A stretch of 64,000 nt of DNA from Hymenobacter norwichensis DSM 15439 (GTDB lineage Bacteria; Bacteroidota; Bacteroidia; Cytophagales; Hymenobacteraceae). How positions within the stretch are numbered: the first letter of the stretch is position 1; each line of letters starts with the position of its first letter. The DNA is taken from NCBI RefSeq assembly GCF_000420705.1, contig NZ_ATVL01000009.1:558001-622000 (forward strand), read 5' to 3'. Position numbers and translations under genes: made by a program. Under the pieces are notes generated by a model. The model did no database searches, was not told the origin of the DNA, and saw nothing but the letters and a program-made list of their open reading frames with translations. This document shows, in pieces, positions 1-6,966 of this stretch.

Positions 1-2
1 AT

Positions 3-134
3 ATTGCCAAATATGTAGAAGAGCTAGGCGCGCTAACCGTATTTGGCTTGATTGCCGGCTTCGTTATCCTGGCAGGCCTAATTCTGATTGCCATTTCCAG
101 AAAGCTGTTTCACATGATGCACGGCCGTGGCTAG
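3..134 (+). CDS. C-terminal end of a membrane transporter, possibly POT/PTR peptide MFS family (partial)
   Basis: The gene enters from the left edge. Only the last 43 codons are present, in frame 3, ending at TAG 132-134. The fragment holds one hydrophobic helix (LTVFGLIAGFVILAGLILI) followed by a short basic tail ending HMMHGRG. This is the usual layout at the end of a multi-spanning transporter whose last helix is followed by a cytosolic tail. The tail resembles di/tripeptide (POT) transporters of Bacteroidota, but so short a piece cannot settle the family. A strong hairpin terminator follows within 45 bases, which supports a real gene end. Confidence 0.5.
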   Translation: MAKYVEELGALTVFGLIAGFVILAGLILIAISRKLFHMMHGRG

Positions 135-175
135 CTCCTGAGTGGCAGCCATGTGCTGCTACTAAGCCATGATGA

Positions 176-209
176 AAGCCTGCCCCGAATGTTCGGGGCG
201 GGCTTTTTT
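176..209 (+). terminator. Intrinsic terminator of the partial transporter gene
   Basis: The arms 176-189 and 192-205 pair over 14 bp (GC-rich, one G-T pair) and are followed by a run of six T ending at 209. It lies 41 bases after the stop codon. No gene is seen between this hairpin and the groEL terminator at 407-474. Confidence 0.85.
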
Positions 210-406
210 ACAACCTTATAGTTCCTGTGTAGTAATACCGCGCGTCTACTTGTCATTCATATCTAACGAAGGGAAGTATCACTGTCTATGTTGAAGCCAC
301 AGTTTATTTGTGCTTGAGCAAGGTCTTTCGCACTCTCATAATGATAGACAGAATACAGAACCGCTTGCAGTATTGGCTGACGAACTGGTTGTAGGTGCAA
401 AATATG

Positions 407-474
407 CTTCCTCAAAAACGCAAAAAGCCCCACCGGACCTACGTCCAGCGGGGCTTTTTGCGTTTTTGAGGAAG
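407..474 (-). terminator. Long perfect inverted repeat after groEL
   Basis: Arms of 25 bases (407-431 and 450-474) are perfectly complementary around an 18-base centre that can itself fold (GGAC/GTCC). The stem contains CAAAAAGCCCC/GGGGCTTTTTG, so read on the minus strand it is a GC stem followed by T runs. It begins 19 bases past the groEL stop codon and is the obvious end of the groESL transcript. The stem is longer than a typical intrinsic terminator. Confidence 0.85.
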
Positions 475-492
475 TCTCAGACGACTATTGAA

Positions 493-2133
493 TTACATCA
501 TGCCGCCCATGCCACCCATGGCACCTCCACCACCAGCGTGGCTGTGCTCTTTCTCGTTTTCAGGCTCGTCCGAAATCACGCATTCCGTGGTCAGGAGCAG
601 GCCAGCAATCGAAGCAGCATTTTCCAGGGCCAGACGCGTTACCTTGGTAGGGTCGAGGATACCGGCCGCCATCAGGTTTTCGTACTTGTCTTCGCGGGCG
701 TTGTAGCCGTAGTCACCTTTGCCTTCGCGCACTTTCTGTACCACTACCGAACCTTCGCCACCAGCGTTGGCCACGATAGTACGCAGGGGAGCTTCGAGGG
801 CCGTGCGGATGATGTTTACACCGGTACGCTCGTCGAGGTTGATAGTGTTTACACCTTCGAGGGCATCGAGGGCACGTACCAAAGCCACGCCGCCACCCGG
901 TACTACGCCTTCCTCAACGGCGGCGCGAGTAGCGTGCAGAGCATCGTCAACCCGGTCTTTCTTTTCCTTCATCTCCACCTCGGTAGAAGCACCGATGTAT
1001 AGGATAGCCACACCGCCCGACAGTTTGGCAAGACGCTCCTGGAGCTTCTCCTTGTCGTAGTCGGAAGTAGTGGTTTCGATTTGGGCTTTGATCTGGTTGA
1101 TGCGGCTGGTGATGCCGTCTTTGTCACCTTTGCCATTGACAATCGTGGTGTTGTCTTTGTCAATGATGATTTTCTCGGCGGTACCCAAGTACTCCAGCGT
1201 AGCGCTGTCGAGCTTGTAGCCACGCTCTTCCGAGATAACCGTGCCGCCAGTCAGGGCTGCAATGTCCTCCAGCATCGCCTTACGACGGTCGCCGAAGCCA
1301 GGAGCTTTCACAGCAGCAATTTTCAGCGAACCACGCAGCTTGTTTACTACCAAAGTAGCAAGAGCTTCGCCGTCAACGTCTTCCGAGATGATAACCAAAG
1401 GCTTACCAGTCTGAACTACCTGCTCCAATACGGGCAGCAGCTCTTTCATGGTGCTTACTTTCTTGTCGTAGATGAGGATGTAAGGCGAGTCGAGCTCCAC
1501 TTCCATCTTCTCCGGATTGGTTACGAAGTAAGGGGAGAGGTAGCCGCGGTCGAACTGCATGCCTTCCACCGTTTTCACTTCGGTTTCGGTGCCACGCGCT
1601 TCTTCTACCGTGATAACGCCTTCCTTGCCTACTTTGTCCATGGCATCGGCAATCATCTGGCCGATTTCCATGTCGTTGTTGGCTGAAATAGCGCCTACCT
1701 GAGCAATTTCCGAAGAGTTTTCAATCTTCTTCGACTGCGCTTTCAGGTTGGCAACTACAGCTTGTACCGCCTTGTCGATGCCGCGCTTCAAATCCATTGG
1801 ATTAGCGCCAGCAGCTACGTTCTTGGAACCGGCTGCGTAGATGGCCTGAGCCAATACGGTAGCGGTAGTGGTACCGTCACCAGCCTGGTCGGCGGTTTTG
1901 GAAGCTACTTCTTTTACCAACTGTGCGCCCATGTTCTCTACTGGGTCACTCAGTTCGATTTCTTTGGCTACCGTCACACCGTCTTTGGTGATGCTCGGAG
2001 CGCCGAATTTCTTATCGATAACCACGTTGCGGCCTTTAGGGCCGAGGGTTACTTTTACAGCATTCGCCAGCTTGTCTACGCCGCGTTTCAGCTTATCACG
2101 GCCGTCGGTGTCAAATAGGATGTTCTTAGCCAT
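493..2133 (-). CDS. groEL: Chaperonin GroEL (60 kDa chaperonin)
   Basis: Cytosolic ATP-driven folding chamber that works with GroES. The 546-residue length is standard. Visible hallmarks are the N-terminal AKNILFDTDGRDKL region, KDGVTVAKEI near residue 50, the nucleotide-binding GDGTTTATVLAQ near residue 87, DALHATRAAVEEG around residues 395-410, and a C-terminal Gly-Met tail (GGAMGGMGGMM) as in other group I chaperonins. The ATG at 2131-2133 is the only sensible start. groES ends 42 bases upstream on the same strand, so the two are probably co-transcribed, and a long hairpin terminates the unit. Confidence 0.99.
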   Translation of the reverse strand: MAKNILFDTDGRDKLKRGVDKLANAVKVTLGPKGRNVVIDKKFGAPSITKDGVTVAKEIELSDPVENMGAQLVKEVASKTADQAGDGTTTATVLAQAIYAAGSKNVAAGANPMDLKRGIDKAVQAVVANLKAQSKKIENSSEIAQVGAISANNDMEIGQMIADAMDKVGKEGVITVEEARGTETEVKTVEGMQFDRGYLSPYFVTNPEKMEVELDSPYILIYDKKVSTMKELLPVLEQVVQTGKPLVIISEDVDGEALATLVVNKLRGSLKIAAVKAPGFGDRRKAMLEDIAALTGGTVISEERGYKLDSATLEYLGTAEKIIIDKDNTTIVNGKGDKDGITSRINQIKAQIETTTSDYDKEKLQERLAKLSGGVAILYIGASTEVEMKEKKDRVDDALHATRAAVEEGVVPGGGVALVRALDALEGVNTINLDERTGVNIIRTALEAPLRTIVANAGGEGSVVVQKVREGKGDYGYNAREDKYENLMAAGILDPTKVTRLALENAASIAGLLLTTECVISDEPENEKEHSHAGGGGAMGGMGGMM

Positions 2134-2175
2134 CTGGAATTTCGGGTGTTTGGAATCAGAGAGAAAGGAGTGGGC

Positions 2176-2466
2176 TTAGATAACAGCGAAAATGTCCGAC
2201 TCCCGCATGATGAGGTAGTCCTCGCCGTCTATGGTGATTTCGGTGCCGGCATATTTGCCGTAGAGCACCTGGTCGCCCACTTTCACTTGAGGCTGGATAG
2301 TGGTGCCGCTGTCGGCCACTTTGCCTTCGCCGACGGCTACTACTTCGCCGCGCTGTGGCTTCTCCTTGGCCGTGTCGGGGATGATGATGCCCGATTTGGT
2401 TTTCTCCTCGGCAGCGGCCGGCGCGATGATAACGCGGTCAGCCAGTGGTTTCATGCTAAGCGACAT
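2176..2466 (-). CDS. groES: Co-chaperonin GroES
   Basis: Lid of the GroEL chamber, 96 residues from the chosen ATG. The mobile loop TKSGIIIPDTAKEK, the GEVVAVGEGK strand and the C-terminal DYLIMRESDIFAVI are typical. The reading frame is open further upstream to 2502, but those 12 residues are unlike GroES. ATG at 2466 (MSLSMKPLADRV) or at 2454 (MKPLADRV) fits the family, and I cannot separate the two. No clear Shine-Dalgarno is present, which is normal for Bacteroidota. The leader (2467-2660) carries TGNCA-type repeats, described separately. Confidence 0.97.
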   Translation of the reverse strand: MSLSMKPLADRVIIAPAAAEEKTKSGIIIPDTAKEKPQRGEVVAVGEGKVADSGTTIQPQVKVGDQVLYGKYAGTEITIDGEDYLIMRESDIFAVI

Positions 2467-2548
2467 ATTGTACGTTTTGGTTGAAAGGTTTACTTGAAAC
2501 AAGGTGGTGTCCGCCCTCCCTCACTTCCTGTGCCAGCCCGTAGAAACC

Positions 2549-2658
2549 TGACAGAATGAACACCAAAAAGGCGCATTGCGTCAGGATTATGTACGAAGCC
2601 TGCCAGACGTGGCAGAATTGCCCCCCCCTCGCCCCAGCCTGCCAGAGCATGTGTGGCA
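2549..2658 (-). promoter_or_regulatory. Candidate stress-type operator region upstream of groESL
   Basis: Between secG and groES there are several copies of a TGNCA-like half site. CTGCCA 2600-2605 and TGGCAG 2610-2615 form a perfect 6-bp inverted repeat with a 4-base gap. A looser pair lies at 2639-2644 and 2654-2658. TGACAGAATG at 2549-2558 is identical to ten bases in the miaB promoter (8488-8497), in the same orientation relative to the gene. A run of eight C follows at 2621-2628. No CIRCE element is present. A heat-shock role is inference from the position. Confidence 0.4.
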
Positions 2659-2663
2659 CAACG

Positions 2664-2691
2664 AAAAGGGGCTTTCCGGATGGAAAGCCCC
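2664..2691 (-). terminator. Intrinsic terminator after secG
   Basis: A perfect 10-bp stem (2668-2677 with 2682-2691, loop 2678-2681) is followed on the minus strand by T residues at 2667-2664. It starts 25 bases after the secG stop and separates the lptE-secG block from groESL. Confidence 0.85.
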
Positions 2692-2715
2692 TTGGTACTC
2701 GGAGTTGGGAGCAAT

Positions 2716-3120
2716 TTACTGAGCCGGAGTAGAAGCTGGAGCCGGTGAGGCGGGCTGTTGTGCCGGAGGGGTAGCACCACCCGCAGCTGGAGCTGTTGCC
2801 CCCGGGGCAGTTGGTGCTGGAACAGATGGAACCTTCTGCTGCTCCAACGCCCGACGCTGGTTGACGCTGCGTACCGGACCGTTGCCGGCTTGCGTGCCAC
2901 TGATTACGTGCGTGCCCAGCGTGAGCACCATTAGTCCGATGGCAAAGCCCCAGGTCATACGCTCCAGCAGGTCGCCGGTGCGCTTTACGCCCATGAGGTT
3001 GGCCGCGCCGCCCGAGCCGAACTGGCTGGACAGTCCGCCGCCTTTGGGGTTCTGCGCCAGAACAACAATGGCCAGCAGGAAACAAACGATAAGTATAACA
3101 ACAATGAGCGCAGCGTACAT
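2716..3120 (-). CDS. secG: Preprotein translocase subunit SecG
   Basis: Inner-membrane accessory subunit of the SecYEG channel. Two membrane segments are visible, at about residues 2-21 and 53-73. Between them is the conserved cytosolic stretch NPKGGGLSSQFGSGGAANLM. The C-terminal 45 residues are a Pro/Ala-rich tail, as in many Bacteroidota SecG proteins (134 residues in all). The ATG at 3118-3120 directly abuts the stop codon of the upstream gene (3121), so the two are tightly coupled. Confidence 0.95.
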   Translation of the reverse strand: MYAALIVVILIVCFLLAIVVLAQNPKGGGLSSQFGSGGAANLMGVKRTGDLLERMTWGFAIGLMVLTLGTHVISGTQAGNGPVRSVNQRRALEQQKVPSVPAPTAPGATAPAAGGATPPAQQPASPAPASTPAQ

Positions 3121-4461
3121 TTACTCGGGAGTTTTCAGGTGTAGAATTTGGTCGGCAAAGTACGCGCTTTTTTCCGGCTGACGTATCATAAGCTGCTCAT
3201 ATATTTCGATGGCGCGGTCCTTTTTGCCTTGCTTGACTAGGATTTTGGCCAAGCTTTCTGAGGCCAGCGCGGGTGGAGACGAGGTGCTGCGCGCCGACAA
3301 ATCGGTTTGTTCCTGTGCAGTGGGCACCACCACCGGCGACTTCAGCCGCGGCTGTACTTTCAGAAACCGGTTGATTAGGTCCAGGGAGGAAGGAGCCGGC
3401 GCGGCGGGCAGCTGCGGACGGCTTGCATGTTCGTGCAGCAGGGCGTCCGGTGGGAAAAACTCGGCTCTGGGCAGGGACTGCGTCAGCTCCTTATCCTGCA
3501 ATTGCAAGGCGTAGCCCAGGCGGCTGCCTTCGGGTAGTAAGCTGTATGCCAAGGAAATATCGGCGCGAAAAGGTGGGGCCAGTGCCGTAGTGGCAGCAGG
3601 TGTCAACGAAAGGCCTTCCTGAAGGACCTCTGGGTCAGAATCTTCGTCTTCCAGACCAGGCAATCGGTAAAGAACAGGAACAAGCTGGTTGTTGGGCTCA
3701 CCCAAGCCAAACTCGAACCGGGAGATACCCGCATCGGCCGGCGGCCGGATGGGCGGTGCTACGGCAAGCACTAACTCTTCCGGCTCTGATACTACCGGGT
3801 CGGGCTGGGTGGTGGCAGCCTCGGTGGGCGGAGCAGCTGGTTCGGGAAAGGCGGTAACCTCAGTTGGTTGGTTTTCTTCTGGCGGAAAGATTTGGTCTTC
3901 AGTTGTTTCGGTGGACTCTGCCGGCAGTTCAGATAGAGCTCTAGGTTCCGGAAGGTCATTTTCCTGCTTAGGATCAACGAGTTGTGCAGCTGTTGCAGAA
4001 AAATCAATCGGCTCCGGGGCGAGCGTGGGGGCAGCTTCTGCTGGGACTTCCTCCGCGTGGGTAGCGGCCTCGTCGTCCGGCGCTTCCAGCGGCTGAACGT
4101 CCTCGGGTATCAGCGCCTGAAAAAATGCGGTGGAATTGCCCGCCAAAGCCGCAGCCGGCACGGACACTCCCGCTTCGGCGGCGACCAGCTCTTTCGGGGC
4201 CGCCAAGTCCGGGGGGGCGGCAACTGGAGCGGGTTGTTCTAGGAGTTGCCGCAGCAGCTGCCGATCAACGGCGTAGGTGGCGGCGCGGCGCAGGCGTTGG
4301 CTGGCCAGCATACTGCCCTGGTCGTGGGCAGATTTGGCCAGCAGTAGGTGAGCGGTCTGGCAGTACGGGAAGGCTGCCGCCAACTGTTCCAGCTCCCGCA
4401 CTTCTGCTTCTGAAATGCTCCCCACGTGGTTGAGAATGTGCAACAGCGACGCGCGGGTCAT
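3121..4461 (-). CDS. TPR-like protein with acidic Pro/Ala-rich centre, upstream of secG
   Basis: The 446-residue protein has two ordered ends and a long low-complexity middle. Residues 1-75 form helices (HILNHVGSISEAEVRELEQL, then SQRLRRAATYAVDRQLL). Roughly residues 85-240 are rich in Ala, Pro, Glu and Thr. The C-terminus ends with a TPR-like unit (ILVKQGKKDRAIEIYEQLM, then KSAYFADQI). There is no signal peptide, so it is probably cytosolic. It sits between lptE and secG with no gap to secG, and I recall this gene order as common in the phylum. The function is unknown; scaffolding is a guess. Confidence 0.85.
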   Translation of the reverse strand: MTRASLLHILNHVGSISEAEVRELEQLAAAFPYCQTAHLLLAKSAHDQGSMLASQRLRRAATYAVDRQLLRQLLEQPAPVAAPPDLAAPKELVAAEAGVSVPAAALAGNSTAFFQALIPEDVQPLEAPDDEAATHAEEVPAEAAPTLAPEPIDFSATAAQLVDPKQENDLPEPRALSELPAESTETTEDQIFPPEENQPTEVTAFPEPAAPPTEAATTQPDPVVSEPEELVLAVAPPIRPPADAGISRFEFGLGEPNNQLVPVLYRLPGLEDEDSDPEVLQEGLSLTPAATTALAPPFRADISLAYSLLPEGSRLGYALQLQDKELTQSLPRAEFFPPDALLHEHASRPQLPAAPAPSSLDLINRFLKVQPRLKSPVVVPTAQEQTDLSARSTSSPPALASESLAKILVKQGKKDRAIEIYEQLMIRQPEKSAYFADQILHLKTPE

Positions 4462-4596
4462 TTCAGCTAACAGTTAAATGATGGGATAAGCAACGGCCAA
4501 GGGCCGCTTCAAGGAGGGAAAATGGCGGGCTATGCATCGCAGAACCGGACCGCAACAATACGGCAATTCGGCCAGTAATTCATCGGGCAACGCCCC

Positions 4597-5142
4597 TCAC
4601 CAGTTGGCCACCGACTTGTTGAAGGCATCGGTAATGATATTTTGGGTGATGCGACGTACAGCCGTTGGGTCGTTGTTGATGCGGGCAATATCCTGGGTGG
4701 CGGGAAAGTCAGCGTTGCTTTGAAAAGTCTGCTCGAAGTCCTGCTTGGGGTCTTTGGTGTTGGTGAACTTGATGCGCACCTGAATGGTCAGGCGGTTGAC
4801 GCCGGCCTGGTCCTGGCCGTTGGTTTGCTGAATAGCCGCTGGGGCGTAATCGTAGGCAATGATCTGACCTTCAAACTGTAAGTCGCCGTCGCGCGGTACC
4901 TGCTTGATGCTGGTATTGCGCTGGAAGTAGTCCTTGAAGTCTTCCGTAAACCGCTGCGACAAAGCAGACGGCCCATTGCTCGACGTGTTCTGAAACGTGG
5001 CAATAGAAATGCTCTTCACATCAGGAGTAACGCTGACGCCGCTGAACGAATAGATTTTACAGCCGTGCAGCGCAAACACGATTAGCACGCTCAGAATCCA
5101 GCCGCCAACCCGTTGCACTTTATTACGCTTGTTCCAAATCAT
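4597..5142 (-). CDS. lptE: LPS-assembly lipoprotein LptE-like
   Basis: Candidate outer-membrane lipoprotein plug of the LptD translocon. From the chosen ATG at 5142 the protein is 181 residues. A hydrophobic leader (ILSVLIVFAL) ends in a lipobox LHGC, so Cys would be residue 28. KIYSFSGVSV and the later GVNRLTIQVRIKFTN and DIARINNDPTAVRRITQNI match the Bacteroidota LptE family style. The open frame continues to 5190, but that part overlaps the upstream regulator and lacks a leader. The chosen start overlaps the stop of the sigma-54 activator by 20 bases, indicating translational coupling. Confidence 0.85.
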   Translation of the reverse strand: MIWNKRNKVQRVGGWILSVLIVFALHGCKIYSFSGVSVTPDVKSISIATFQNTSSNGPSALSQRFTEDFKDYFQRNTSIKQVPRDGDLQFEGQIIAYDYAPAAIQQTNGQDQAGVNRLTIQVRIKFTNTKDPKQDFEQTFQSNADFPATQDIARINNDPTAVRRITQNIITDAFNKSVANW

Positions 5143-6436
5143 ACTGCTTGAGTTTACGGTACAAAGTCCGCTCGGAGATGCCGAGGTCATGGGCCGCGTA
5201 CTTGCGTTTATTGTGGTGCTTTTTCAGCGCTTTCAATATCATTTCCTTTTCCTTGGCTTCCAGCGAAAGAGTTTCCTCTTCGGTTTCGTGCGGGATATCC
5301 TCTACCCGGTGAGCCTCCTCTTCGTAGTCGGTGGCGTCTTCCACCGTGTTGGGCGTGAGGATGTATTCGGTAGGGCCGCCGTCGGGGGAAGGCTGGCGGA
5401 GCGGGCGGGCGCCGGAATCGTAAGGAGCCGGACCTAAGTTGGTGAACAGGTGGCTGTTCTGGCGCAGCATTTCCTGGGCTTCCTGCGGCCGTTGACCGGT
5501 GGCCATATCCAGCACTAGCTTCTTAAGGTCAGTCATGTCGCGGCGCATATCAAAGAGCACCTTATACAGCAGGTCACGCTCTGAGTATGTGTTGCCGTCG
5601 TTGGAAGCGCCGGCGGCGTGCAGCAGCATGGGCAGGCGGCTACTTTGGTCGGCGGGCAGGTATTGGCGCAGGCGGCGGGCATCCACCTCCCGGTCGGTTT
5701 CTAGCACCGACATTTGCTCGGCTACATTCTTGAGCTGCCGGATGTTGCCGGGAAACCGGAACCGCTGCAAATCCTGCACCGCATCGGGCGTCAACGACAC
5801 GGGCTTTACCCGATACCGGTCGGCAAAGTCAGTGGCAAACTTTCTGAATAATAAGTAAATGTCCTCGCCTCGTTCACGCAGTGGTGGAACCAGGATGGGT
5901 ACCGTATTCAGGCGGTAGTACAGGTCCTCGCGGAAGCGGCCATCCCGCACGGCATCCAGCAGGTTCACGTTGGTAGCGGCTACTACGCGCACATCGGTCT
6001 TCTGCACTTTGCTGCTACCAACGCGGATAAACTCGCCGTTTTCCAGCACCCGCAACAGCCGGGCCTGGGTGCCGAGCGGCATTTCGCCAATCTCATCCAA
6101 GAAAATAGTGCCGCCATTCGTTACCTCGAAGTAGCCTTTGCGGGCTTCCTGCGCGCCAGTAAACGAACCTTTCTCGTGCCCGAATAGCTCAGAGTCAATG
6201 GTACCTTCGGGAATAGCGCCGCAGTTGATGGCAATGAATTGCCCGTGCTTGCGCGGCGACAAGGCGTGAATAATCTTGGAAAACGACTCCTTGCCGGACC
6301 CGCTCTCACCCGTAATCAGCACCGTCATATCAGTCGGCGCGACTTGTGCGGCCACCTGAATGGCGTAGTTCAGCGTCGGCGCATTGCCGATGATGCCGAA
6401 GCGCTGTTTTATGCTTTGTATTTCGGAAGGTGTCAA
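5123..6436 (-). CDS. Sigma-54-dependent transcriptional activator lacking an N-terminal sensor domain
   Basis: AAA+ enhancer-binding protein of 437 residues. The AAA+ domain starts almost at once: Walker A GESGSGKE at 43-50, the sigma-54 contact loop GSFTGA at 90-95, Walker B IFLDEIGEM near 111-119 and an arginine-finger region FREDLYYRLNTV. A variable linker (about 270-390) leads to a Fis-type helix-turn-helix at the C-terminus (HDLGISERTLYRKLKQY). There is no receiver, GAF or PAS domain, so activity must be controlled by a partner or by its amount. The start is TTG at 6434-6436; no ATG fits. It overlaps lptE downstream, so it may be read with the envelope genes. Confidence 0.93.
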   Translation of the reverse strand: MTPSEIQSIKQRFGIIGNAPTLNYAIQVAAQVAPTDMTVLITGESGSGKESFSKIIHALSPRKHGQFIAINCGAIPEGTIDSELFGHEKGSFTGAQEARKGYFEVTNGGTIFLDEIGEMPLGTQARLLRVLENGEFIRVGSSKVQKTDVRVVAATNVNLLDAVRDGRFREDLYYRLNTVPILVPPLRERGEDIYLLFRKFATDFADRYRVKPVSLTPDAVQDLQRFRFPGNIRQLKNVAEQMSVLETDREVDARRLRQYLPADQSSRLPMLLHAAGASNDGNTYSERDLLYKVLFDMRRDMTDLKKLVLDMATGQRPQEAQEMLRQNSHLFTNLGPAPYDSGARPLRQPSPDGGPTEYILTPNTVEDATDYEEEAHRVEDIPHETEEETLSLEAKEKEMILKALKKHHNKRKYAAHDLGISERTLYRKLKQYDLEQA

Positions 6437-6515
6437 GTCGAAGGTGGGTTTTCGTGGGGAAGACGAAAAGAGAGGGTACTTTATTTTAAAATATTGGCCA
6501 TATATACCCGTGCTT

Positions 6516-6563
6516 AATCAAAGCCAGATCGAATTCCCTGCGTTACTCGATCTGGCTTTGATT
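6516..6563. terminator. Perfect 17-bp inverted repeat between small ORFs and the sigma-54 activator
   Basis: The arms 6516-6532 and 6547-6563 are perfectly complementary around a 14-base loop. Flanking T runs are weak on both strands. It lies just after the 64-residue gene (minus strand) and before the activator, so it probably ends the upstream small transcript. A regulatory RNA structure in the activator leader is the alternative. Confidence 0.55.
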
Positions 6564-6613
6564 TGTAAAGTGATAGTCTCATACTCATACCCTTCTACGA
6601 TACCTTCTACAAG

Positions 6614-6808
6614 CTAGTCGCCGAAAAGAAGATGCGAGTGCTTATATAGTATGTATGTTTTATATGTGACTTGGTCGTTTTCGGCATCCGAGAATATCCG
6701 TTCAACTTCAGCTTGGTTGAAAGTAACGCCTAGAAAGGCTTGCATTTCCTGCAAAGTCGTCCGAAGCTCCTCGTTAACAGAAAAGAGATGATAGCTCATT
6801 AATGACAT
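6614..6808 (-). CDS. Small hypothetical protein (64 residues)
   Basis: The predicted protein is soluble and mildly acidic (LRTTLQEMQAFLGVTFNQAE, then IFSDAENDQVTYKTYILYKH). It has no signal peptide or membrane segment. ATG at 6806-6808 or 6797-6799 may be the start. It lies between miaB and the sigma-54 activator, on their strand, and is followed by a long hairpin. I do not recognise a family. The region is more AT-rich than its neighbours, so it may be a recent arrival or a poorly expressed gene. Confidence 0.45.
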   Translation of the reverse strand: MSLMSYHLFSVNEELRTTLQEMQAFLGVTFNQAEVERIFSDAENDQVTYKTYILYKHSHLLFGD

Positions 6809-6827
6809 CTCGGCACTGCAGAATACA

Positions 6828-6941
6828 CTATTTTTTGGGGTAGTTCATCCGCCATAATAACCGGATAACTAGAAAAGCAACAAAGCCTCCACTCAGCAGT
6901 TGAAGTATTTGCCACAATATCAAACCAGTTTCCGGAGCCAT
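6828..6941 (-). CDS. Very small membrane protein (37 residues)
   Basis: An ATG at 6939-6941 opens a frame of 37 codons ending in TAG (6828-6830). After MAPETGLILW it is almost entirely one hydrophobic helix (LLSGGFVAFLVIRLLW), closed by RMNYPKK, which gives a positive-inside anchor. It lies 25 bases after the miaB stop and just before the 64-residue gene, on the same strand. Single-helix microproteins are easily missed. Support is only the sensible start, helix and basic end, so confidence is moderate to low. Confidence 0.35.
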   Translation of the reverse strand: MAPETGLILWQILQLLSGGFVAFLVIRLLWRMNYPKK

Positions 6942-6966
6942 TACTTTCAGAATAAGTAGTTATAAA

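Noticed and set aside
310..1686. Long plus-strand open frames opposite groEL
   Set aside because: GroEL is unmistakable on the other strand and the antisense translations look random.
2605..2625. Sigma-54 promoter in the groES leader (TGGCAGAATTGC)
   Set aside because: It has a TGGCA and a TTGC element, but the GG to GC spacing is too short for a -24/-12 promoter.
2621..2628. Eight-C run as a phase-variable tract
   Set aside because: It lies in non-coding sequence and there is no sign that its length controls a promoter; one sequence cannot show variation.
2467..2700. CIRCE (HrcA operator) upstream of groESL
   Set aside because: I looked for TTAGCACTC with its inverted partner and found none; only TGNCA-type repeats are present.
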